DNA of 7,207 nucleotides from Paracoccaceae bacterium (GTDB lineage Bacteria; Pseudomonadota; Alphaproteobacteria; Rhodobacterales; Rhodobacteraceae): NCBI GenBank assembly GCA_015487335.1, contig WFPZ01000286.1, forward strand, positions 1 through 7,207, given 5' to 3'. The notes beneath the pieces were generated by a model, which was given only the letters and a program-made list of their open reading frames with translations, ran no database searches and had not been told where the DNA came from. Positions 1 to 4,273 of the stretch are shown piece after piece. A program made the position numbers and the translations under genes. How positions within the stretch are numbered: the first letter of the stretch is position 1; each line of letters starts with the position of its first letter.

Positions 1-512
1 CCATCTCGATCCACCAGGAGCGCAACTATCCTCTGGATACGGGCGATGCCAAGGACACCGGCGCCGGCCCCGGCGAGGGGGCCAACATGAACATCCCCCT
101 GCCGCCGGGGGCGGGCCATGCCACCTATGTGGAAGTGATGGAGCGGCTGGTCCTGCCCGCGCTCGTGCAACACCGGCCCGATGTCATCGTCGTGGCCTGC
201 GGTTACGATGCCTCGGCGCTCGACCCGCTGGGCCGGATGCTGGCCACGGCCGAGACCTTCCGCGAGATGACCGGCCTCGTCATGGAGGCCGCCGAAGAGC
301 TGAGCGCCGGCCGGCTGGTGATGGTGCACGAGGGCGGCTATGCGGAAGTCTACGTGCCGTTTTGCGGCCATGCGGTGGTGCAGACGCTGGCCGGCTCGGC
401 CACCGCCGCACCCGACCCGCTGGCCGAGACCCTCGTCGCCCGCCAGCCCCCGCCGGCGATGCGCCGCTTCCTCTCGGGGCTCGTCGACGACCTCGAGGCG
501 CATTTCTTCTGA
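1..512 (+). CDS. Class II histone deacetylase-like amidohydrolase, C-terminal part (5' truncated)
   Basis: The reading frame is open from base 3 to the TGA at 510-512, so the gene starts before the window. The fragment carries C-terminal landmarks of bacterial class II HDAC-like enzymes (histone deacetylase-like or acetylpolyamine amidohydrolases). It begins ISIHQE, followed by a Gly-rich GAGPGEG stretch and NMNIPLPPGAGH. Then comes CGYDASALDPLGRM, whose Asp (codon 207-209) matches the third zinc ligand of the family. HEGGY follows, whose Tyr (codon 339-341) matches the transition-state Tyr. The first zinc-ligand pair and the active-site His pair lie upstream, so catalytic competence cannot be fully checked. 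The enzymes are cytoplasmic Zn hydrolases that remove acetyl groups from lysine or polyamine-like substrates; the substrate here is unknown. The ATG at 87 is internal to the conserved domain and is not the start. Family assignment is firm. Confidence 0.93.
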   Translation, partial: ISIHQERNYPLDTGDAKDTGAGPGEGANMNIPLPPGAGHATYVEVMERLVLPALVQHRPDVIVVACGYDASALDPLGRMLATAETFREMTGLVMEAAEELSAGRLVMVHEGGYAEVYVPFCGHAVVQTLAGSATAAPDPLAETLVARQPPPAMRRFLSGLVDDLEAHFF

Positions 513-562
513 TCAATGCCGGGGCAGAATTTCCGCCGGACGGGAGCATTTCCGCACAGAAG

Positions 563-586
563 AAGGGGGCCTGCCCGCGCGCCCTT
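563..586 (+). terminator. Weak hairpin between the deacetylase and nitroreductase genes
   Basis: AAGGGGGC (563-570) can pair with GCGCCCTT (579-586) over eight positions with one G-G mismatch and an eight-base loop. It lies about 50 bases after the deacetylase stop and could mark the end of that transcript, but there is no T tract after it. TTGAAC at 585-590 overlaps the right arm. It could act as a -35 for the nitroreductase gene with CATATC at 610-615, but the 19-base spacer is long and the match poor. I see nothing else in the 127-base gap. Confidence 0.25.
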
Positions 587-639
587 GAACCCCGCGCCCC
601 GATGGCCGACATATCTGCGGACTGCAAACGGAGTGCCCG

Positions 640-1218
640 ATGCCTGATCCGAACCCCGCCGCGCTGGATTTCCTGCTGACCCGCCGTTCGCGCCCGGCCA
701 AGACGCTGACCACCCCGGTGCCCGGACGGCAGGAGCTCGAGACGCTGCTCACCGCCGCCGCGCGCTCGCCCGACCATGGCAAGCTGGAGCCGTGGCGCTT
801 CATCGTGCTTGAAAAGCCCGCGCTGCAGCGGCTGGCCGCCCTGGCCGGAAAGCGGGCCGAAGCCCTGGGGCTGCCCCCGGAGAAGGCGGCCAAGGGGGTT
901 TCGCAATTTGCCGATGCCGATCTGGTGGTGGCGGTGGTGGAGGCGCCGAAGGACTCCGAAAAGGTGCCACCCATCGAGCAGAGCTATTCCGCCGGCGCCG
1001 TCTGCCTGGCGCTGCTCAACGCGGCGCTGGCCGCGGGCTGGGGGGCCAACTGGCTGAGCGGTTTTGCCGCCCATGACCGGGAGTTCGTCGAAGAGGGGCT
1101 GGGGCTGGCGCCGCATGAGCGCATCGCCGGTTTCATTCACATCGGCACCGAACGGGTGGCCCCGCCCGAACGCCCGCGCCCGGACGTCGCCGCCCTCACC
1201 ACCTGGATGAGCCGCTGA
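640..1218 (+). CDS. Nitroreductase family FMN-dependent oxidoreductase (YdjA-like)
   Basis: This 192-residue protein is a short single-domain nitroreductase, close in size and motif order to E. coli YdjA. RRSRP at residues 15-19 matches the N-terminal FMN phosphate-binding motif. ARSPDHGKLEPWRF at 41-54 matches the 'R-x-P-D-H-x-x-x-x-P-W' motif typical of the YdjA subgroup. QSYSAGAVCLALLNAAL at 114-130 and GWGANWLSG at 133-141 form the central helix and the flavin pocket. GTERVAPPERPRP near 169-181 is the usual tail. It probably reduces nitro or quinone-like compounds with NAD(P)H in the cytoplasm; the physiological substrate is unknown. CGGAG (629-633) precedes the ATG by six bases and supports this start. 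Its stop shares one base with the next start (TGATG), so the two genes are very likely co-translated. Confidence 0.93.
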   Translation: MPDPNPAALDFLLTRRSRPAKTLTTPVPGRQELETLLTAAARSPDHGKLEPWRFIVLEKPALQRLAALAGKRAEALGLPPEKAAKGVSQFADADLVVAVVEAPKDSEKVPPIEQSYSAGAVCLALLNAALAAGWGANWLSGFAAHDREFVEEGLGLAPHERIAGFIHIGTERVAPPERPRPDVAALTTWMSR

Positions 1219-1931
1219 TGCGCCCCGAACTGCTGCCCGACGCCCTGCGCCGCGCCGTGCTGCAGCTGGGCGACCCCAGGGTGCTGAGGGTGATCGCGCT
1301 TTCGCTGTTGCTGATGGCGCTGGTCACCGGCCCCTTCGCGGTGGTGTTCATCGGCATCGCCTGGCTGGTGGAGCTGCTCACCCCGGCCAGCCTGACCCTG
1401 CCCTGGCTGGGGGAGGTCGGCTTTCTCGGGGTTCTGACGCAGGGGCTGGCCTCGCGCACCTCCTGGGTGTTCTGGACCTACGTCATGTCACCGGTGGCAG
1501 CCGGCATCTTGGGCCTGTTTCTCGAGCGCATCGTGGCCGCGGTGGAGGCCCGCCACTACCCCGCGCTTGCCGCCGTCCGGCCCCGCTCGCTGGCCGAATC
1601 GCTGTTTTACGCGGTGCGGTTCTTCGGGCTGATGATTCTGGTCAGCCTCGGGGCGCTGGTGGCTTCGTTCTTCTCGGCTGCGCTGGCGCCGGCGGTGTTC
1701 GTGCTGGCCAACGGCTATCTGATCGCGCGGGAATATTTCGAAACCGCGGCGCTGCGCCGGATGCCCGAGCGGGAAGTGAAACAGCTGTGGCGGCGCTGGC
1801 GGCCGACGCTCTGGGCGGCGGGCGCGCTGCTGGCGCTGGTGCTGGCGGTGCCCTTCGTCAACCTGCTGGTGCCGGTGGTGGGGATCGCCGCCTTCACCCA
1901 CCTGTTCCATCGGCTGGCCCCATCCGGTTGA
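1218..1931 (+). CDS. EI24/CysZ-like integral membrane protein
   Basis: This 237-residue protein has about four to five hydrophobic segments, roughly at residues 24-52, 85-103, 134-155, 156-172 and 197-226. The segment ANGYLIAREYFETAALRRM (164-182) is the hallmark of the EI24 family, which includes the sulfate permease CysZ. It is likely an inner-membrane protein. A sulfate-transport role cannot be assumed, because no cys genes are nearby and alphaproteobacterial EI24 proteins are mostly uncharacterised. The start overlaps the nitroreductase stop by one base, so it is the second gene of a two-gene unit. Its last 38 bases overlap the 3' end of the opposite-strand DUF1467 gene. No separate ribosome binding site is obvious, consistent with translational coupling. 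Confidence 0.88.
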   Translation: MRPELLPDALRRAVLQLGDPRVLRVIALSLLLMALVTGPFAVVFIGIAWLVELLTPASLTLPWLGEVGFLGVLTQGLASRTSWVFWTYVMSPVAAGILGLFLERIVAAVEARHYPALAAVRPRSLAESLFYAVRFFGLMILVSLGALVASFFSAALAPAVFVLANGYLIAREYFETAALRRMPEREVKQLWRRWRPTLWAAGALLALVLAVPFVNLLVPVVGIAAFTHLFHRLAPSG

Positions 1932-2181
1932 ACCAGTCGAAATCGCGCACCGAGATGTCGCCGAAGACGATCACCGCGGCGATCAGGGCCCAGACGGGGG
2001 TGGCGATCAGGGTGACCTTCAGCATCATCCGCCGGGCCCGGAAATCGACCGGCGCGCCGGCATGGGTGCCGCGCACGATCTCGCCCTCGTCGCCCTGGGT
2101 GCGCAGGCCAACCGGCAGGACCACGAACATCACCATGAACCAGGTGACAGCGTAAAGCACGATTGCCGAAATGATGCTCAT
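1894..2181 (-). CDS. DUF1467 family small membrane protein
   Basis: This 95-residue protein has two predicted transmembrane helices, about residues 4-25 and 53-73. Between them is the conserved loop VLPVGLRTQGDEGE...GTHAGAPVDFR. The loop and size match DUF1467, a family of unknown function widespread in Alphaproteobacteria. Its ATG shares one base with the epimerase stop (TGATG on the minus strand), so it is translated from the same message. The association with methylmalonyl-CoA epimerase is, from general knowledge, recurrent in Rhodobacterales, but no functional link is established. The C-terminal residues after the conserved core (about 84-95) are encoded in the overlap with the EI24 gene and look low in conservation. 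I am confident of the family; the role is unknown. Confidence 0.9.
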   Translation of the reverse strand: MSIISAIVLYAVTWFMVMFVVLPVGLRTQGDEGEIVRGTHAGAPVDFRARRMMLKVTLIATPVWALIAAVIVFGDISVRDFDWFNRMGPADGTGG

Positions 2182-2585
2182 CAGACCTGCTCCAGCTCGA
2201 TCAGGGTGCCGTTGAAATCCTTCGGATGCAGGAACAATACCGGCTTGCCGTGGGCGCCGATCCGGGGCTCTCCCCCGCCCAGCACCCGCGCGCCGGATGC
2301 CAGCAGCCTGTCACGGGCGGCGAGGATGTCCTCGACCTCGTAGCAGATGTGGTGGATCCCTCCCGAAGGGTTCTTTTCCAGGAAGCCCGCAATCGGGCTG
2401 TTCTCGCCCAGCGGGTGCAGAAGTTCGACCTTGGTATTGGGCAGCTCGATGAACACCACGGTGACGCCGTGCTCGGGCTCGTCCTGCGCAGGGCCGACGC
2501 GGGCTCCGAGCACATCGCGGTATTGCGCGGCCGCGGCGGCCAGGTCGGGCACGGCGATGGCCACGTGGTTGAGACGTCCGATCAT
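2181..2585 (-). CDS. mce: Methylmalonyl-CoA (ethylmalonyl-CoA) epimerase
   Basis: This 134-residue protein of the glyoxalase/VOC fold has two beta-alpha-beta modules. It begins MIGRLNHVAIAVPDL, where His7 is the first metal ligand. The second module begins GGIHHICYEVED, with a ligand His in the 78-79 pair. The C-terminal motif is NGTLIELEQ, with Glu130 as a ligand; Glu54 in KVELL is the likely fourth position. Length and motifs fit methylmalonyl-CoA epimerase, which interconverts (2R)- and (2S)-methylmalonyl-CoA in propionyl-CoA metabolism. In Rhodobacter the homologous enzyme also epimerises ethylmalonyl-CoA in the ethylmalonyl-CoA pathway; whether that pathway exists here cannot be seen. 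The frame is open upstream to an ATG at 2684. The start at 2585 is preferred because AGGGAG (2592-2597) lies six bases before it and homology begins there. DUF1467 follows with a one-base overlap. Confidence 0.94.
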   Translation of the reverse strand: MIGRLNHVAIAVPDLAAAAAQYRDVLGARVGPAQDEPEHGVTVVFIELPNTKVELLHPLGENSPIAGFLEKNPSGGIHHICYEVEDILAARDRLLASGARVLGGGEPRIGAHGKPVLFLHPKDFNGTLIELEQV

Positions 2586-2610
2586 GGCTGGCTCCCTGTT
2601 TCGCCCCGCC

Positions 2611-2639
2611 GTTATCCACGCAGCAGGGGCGCGGCGCAA
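2611..2639 (-). promoter_or_regulatory. Likely sigma-70-type promoter of mce-DUF1467
   Basis: On the minus strand TTGCGC (2634-2639) and GATAAC (2611-2616) are separated by 17 bases. The -10 matches TATAAT at four of six positions; the -35 keeps the TTG. Transcription would start near 2604, giving a leader of about 20 bases that still contains the AGGGAG ribosome binding site. This position also supports the short form of the epimerase, since longer forms would start upstream of the promoter. Confidence 0.45.
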
Positions 2640-2665
2640 GAGGCGGGGTGCCGCAGGCTGGCCGG

Positions 2666-2698
2666 TTAACCGCCAGTTTACCACCCCCGGCCTTTAAT
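2666..2698 (+). promoter_or_regulatory. CtrA-like box and -10 element of the response regulator gene
   Basis: TTAACCGCCAGTTTACC starts at 2666 and fits the CtrA consensus TTAA-N7-TTAAC with one mismatch (TTTAC for TTAAC). The first half lies inside a perfect 10-base palindrome, CGGTTAACCG (2663-2672). A good -10, TTTAAT (five of six), is at 2693-2698. The expected -35 window at the 17-base distance has no sigma-70 match and is covered by the box, which is the arrangement of activator-dependent CtrA promoters. A start near 2705 would leave a leader of about 20 bases with the ribosome binding site at 2713-2720. Confidence 0.45.
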
Positions 2699-2725
2699 CG
2701 AGAGGTCTGCTCGAGGAGGTTCGCC

Positions 2726-3448
2726 ATGGCTGATGATCTGGAAACCCTAGTCACCGCGCAATCGCCAACCCCGGAACGGCCGCTTCTGGGGCTGACCGTC
2801 CTGATGGTGGAGGACAGCCGCTACGCCAGCGAGGCCATGCGCCTGCTGTGCCTGCGCTCGGGCGCGCGGATCCGACGTGCCGACAGCCTGCGTGCGGCGC
2901 ACCGCCACCTGTCGGTCTACCGCCCCTCGGTGGTGATCGTCGATCTCGGCCTGCCCGACGGCCCGGGCACCACGCTGATTGCCGAGCTGGCCGCCGCCAC
3001 TCCCCGCGTGCCGGCCATCCTGGCCATCAGCGGCGAGGCCGGCGGCGAAGCCGCGGCAAAGGAGGCCGGCGCGGACGGCTTCCTGCTCAAGCCGGTGGCC
3101 AGCCTGGCGGATTTCCAGCGCGCGGTGCTGGCGCATCTGCCGCGCAACATCGCCCCCGCGGCGGCGCGGCCGGGGGCCGACAGCCCCGTCAGCCCCGATC
3201 CGCTCGCGCTGCAGGAGGATCTGGCCCATATCAGCCGCATCATCGAAAGCAGGCCGCACGACGGCAGGAAGATCGGCTACGTGGCGCAGTTTCTCTCGGG
3301 CGTGGCCCGCATGGCCGCCGACCCGGCGCTGGAAACGGCGGCCTCGCGGCTGGCCGAGCGGCACCGCCTCGGCCGGCAGGCAAGCCGCGAACTGGCGCAT
3401 GTCGCGGGGCTGGTGCACCAGCGCCTGGCCGCAACCCGAAGCGCCTGA
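2726..3448 (+). CDS. Orphan response regulator with N-terminal receiver domain
   Basis: This 240-residue protein has a complete receiver domain at about residues 22-138. LMVEDS gives the acidic pair Glu29-Asp30. VIVDLGLPDG carries the phospho-acceptor Asp73. ISGE places the switch Ser at 102. FLLKPVA provides the conserved Lys122. Residues 140-160 form an Ala/Pro/Ser-rich linker. Residues 160-240 are predicted helical and rich in Arg, Ala and His. I recognise no winged-helix, LuxR, GGDEF/EAL, HPt or PP2C output domain there. No histidine kinase is adjacent, so its partner is unknown; it may work by protein-protein contact. The start at 2726 is chosen because GAGGAGGT (2713-2720) lies five bases upstream. 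The frame is open to 2648, but that part runs through the promoter. A CtrA-like box suggests cell-cycle or motility-linked control. Confidence 0.88.
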   Translation: MADDLETLVTAQSPTPERPLLGLTVLMVEDSRYASEAMRLLCLRSGARIRRADSLRAAHRHLSVYRPSVVIVDLGLPDGPGTTLIAELAAATPRVPAILAISGEAGGEAAAKEAGADGFLLKPVASLADFQRAVLAHLPRNIAPAAARPGADSPVSPDPLALQEDLAHISRIIESRPHDGRKIGYVAQFLSGVARMAADPALETAASRLAERHRLGRQASRELAHVAGLVHQRLAATRSA

Positions 3449-3475
3449 CGCCCCGCTTGCCGGCAACGGCAAAGA

Positions 3476-3503
3476 TGGCACGCCCCACGCAACCGGTGTG
3501 CCA
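3476..3503 (+). repeat. Stem-loop downstream of the response regulator
   Basis: TGGCACGCC (3476-3484) pairs with GGTGTGCCA (3495-3503) over nine positions with one G-U wobble and a ten-base loop. It begins 27 bases after the response regulator stop. No T run follows, so it is not a classic intrinsic terminator; it could protect the 3' end of the message or act with Rho. Confidence 0.4.
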
Positions 3504-3525
3504 GAGCCTCCTGCCGGTGCGCCAG
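3493..3525 (+). repeat. Tandem 12-base direct repeat, 21-base period
   Basis: CCGGTGTGCCAG (3493-3504) recurs as CCGGTGCGCCAG (3514-3525), eleven of twelve bases identical. The start-to-start distance is 21 bases, two turns of the DNA helix, so both copies would face the same side. They lie about 120 bases upstream of the 39-residue peptide gene. A tandem regulator binding site is possible; chance similarity in GC-rich DNA is the alternative. Confidence 0.35.
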
Positions 3526-3544
3526 GGCGAAATTCCATGAAGTC

Positions 3545-3637
3545 GTGCCTCCGGCACCGCATTTCCGCCCGAATCGGAACGGAAGCTCGTGCCGTCGGGG
3601 CGTTGAGGGACAGGCCCCAACGCAACAGTGCCGGAGG
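3545..3637 (+). promoter_or_regulatory. Leader with anti-Shine-Dalgarno segment and alternative hairpins
   Basis: CCTCCGGCAC (3548-3557) is an exact reverse complement of GTGCCGGAGG (3628-3637), which contains the ribosome binding site of the 39-residue peptide gene. The upstream segment can instead form a local hairpin, GTGCC-TCC-GGCAC (3545-3557), which would leave the ribosome binding site free. Between them, GCGTTG (3600-3605) pairs with CAACGC (3618-3623), continued by two more pairs after one mismatch, with a six-base loop. Mutually exclusive folds of this kind are typical of translation-controlling leaders. I recognise no known riboswitch class and no clear promoter between 3449 and 3545, so transcription of the segment is assumed. 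Confidence 0.4.
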
Positions 3638-3645
3638 AATGCAGA

Positions 3646-3765
3646 ATGGAAAGATTCTTGCGCCATTTCTGGAACGACGAGCTGGGCAGCGCCGTGGTGG
3701 ACTGGACGATCTTCGGCGCGGGCATCGTTTCTCTCAGCGTGGCCGTGGTGACCGCCGTGGCCTGA
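3646..3765 (+). CDS. 39-residue pilin-like single-span membrane peptide
   Basis: The frame encodes 39 residues: a short basic/aromatic N-terminus, DELGS at 11-15, VVDW at 17-20, then one hydrophobic helix to the end (about 21-39). GGAGG (3633-3637) stands eight bases before the ATG, and an intrinsic terminator follows 44 bases after the stop, so it looks like a complete gene. The layout resembles Flp-type (type IVb) prepilins: a short leader ending in Gly14, then a hydrophobic helix with an acidic residue at +5. Here that residue is Asp19, followed by Trp20 in place of the usual Glu-Tyr. It aligns without gaps to the 60-residue protein at 4079-4261 (E12, G14, S15, D19, W20, A25, G26, S31 identical) but lacks its C-terminal tail. 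Pilus subunit, pseudopilin or small membrane modulator are all possible. Confidence 0.72.
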   Translation: MERFLRHFWNDELGSAVVDWTIFGAGIVSLSVAVVTAVA

Positions 3766-3809
3766 GCCTGCCTGCCGACCCAACGGACCGGCCTGTGCCA
3801 GGCGCCGCG

Positions 3810-3836
3810 AAAATCCCGCCCGAGGGCGGGATTTTT
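3810..3836 (+). terminator. Strong intrinsic terminator after the 39-residue peptide gene
   Basis: A perfect 11-base stem, AAAATCCCGCC (3810-3820) with GGCGGGATTTT (3825-3835), encloses a CGAG loop. The T run is TTTTT at 3832-3836, with the A run on the other side. It ends the transcript of the small peptide gene and separates it from the next small gene. Confidence 0.85.
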
Positions 3837-4078
3837 CATGCCCGACCGTCAACGATGGGGAGGTGAAGATATCCTCTCTCCGCCTGCCAATCGCCATGTC
3901 GGAAACGGTTGCCGTCTCGGGCCGGGGATCGTTCTCTGCACGCCGACAATCAGCCTGAAAGAAAGGGGAAATCGGCATTTTTGCAGAATTGTCGGAAAAA
4001 TCGTGCTAGAGTCGGTCGGGTAATTCGTCCGCCGCATGTGGCGCGGCAAAGGGTTGTTCCGAGTGAGAGAGTTCGATC
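3837..4078 (+). promoter_or_regulatory. Intergenic region with possible promoter of the 60-residue pilin-like gene
   Basis: Together with the preceding terminator this is a stretch of about 310 bases without a convincing gene. The AT-richer part, 3959-4012, is the best promoter zone. TTGCAG (3981-3986) may be a -35, and the -10 would be in GCTAGAGT (4005-4012), with TAGAGT matching four of six positions; the spacing of 18-20 bases is long. GAGTC at 4009-4013 is a GANTC site, the target of the alphaproteobacterial CcrM methylase, and sits in this -10 region. A purine-rich GAGTGAGAGAG (4061-4071) precedes the next ATG and probably serves as its ribosome binding site. Confidence 0.35.
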
Positions 4079-4261
4079 ATGCGCAAATTGACAAGACTGT
4101 TCCGGCATGCGGAAGAAGGCAGCGTCACCACCGACTGGATCGTGCTGACCGCAGGCCTGATGCTGATGAGCGCCCTGGTGATGGCCGCCATCGGCGGCGG
4201 CACCACCACCGTCACCGACAGCCTCAACGCCACCCTGAGCGCCCAGGCCCCGGGCGGGTGA
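4079..4261 (+). CDS. 60-residue Flp/type IVb pilin-like protein
   Basis: The protein has a short basic N-terminus (residues 1-13), EEGS at 12-15, VTTDWIVLTAG at 16-26, one hydrophobic helix to about residue 38, then a Gly/Thr-rich polar tail (39-60). This is the layout of small Flp-family pilin-like proteins common in Rhodobacterales. If prepilin peptidase cuts after Gly14, Asp19 falls at mature position +5, where pilins normally have Glu, and Trp20 replaces Tyr. The acidic +5 residue is kept in charge but not in identity. It is paralogous to the 39-residue product upstream. No tad/cpa assembly genes are in the window, so export and polymerisation cannot be judged. It ends only 12 bases from the 3' end of aspS, which converges on it; I see no clear terminator between them. 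Confidence 0.8.
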   Translation: MRKLTRLFRHAEEGSVTTDWIVLTAGLMLMSALVMAAIGGGTTTVTDSLNATLSAQAPGG

Positions 4262-4273
4262 GCGCCGGCCGGG

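Noticed and set aside
280..1140. Open frame of 286 codons on the minus strand
   Set aside because: It covers the deacetylase end and most of the nitroreductase gene antisense; the translation is Arg/Gly/Pro-rich with no recognisable motif.
2586..2684. N-terminal extension of the epimerase by 33 residues
   Set aside because: AGGGAG is correctly spaced before 2585, family homology starts there, and the likely promoter lies inside the extension.
3863..3958. 31-codon frame starting with GTG next to GGGGAGG
   Set aside because: The ribosome binding site abuts the GTG with no spacing, no promoter is visible, and the peptide resembles nothing I know.
4246..4273. GC-rich inverted segments between the 60-residue pilin-like gene and aspS
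   Set aside because: Pairing is imperfect with bulges and there is no T tract on either strand, so a terminator cannot be supported.
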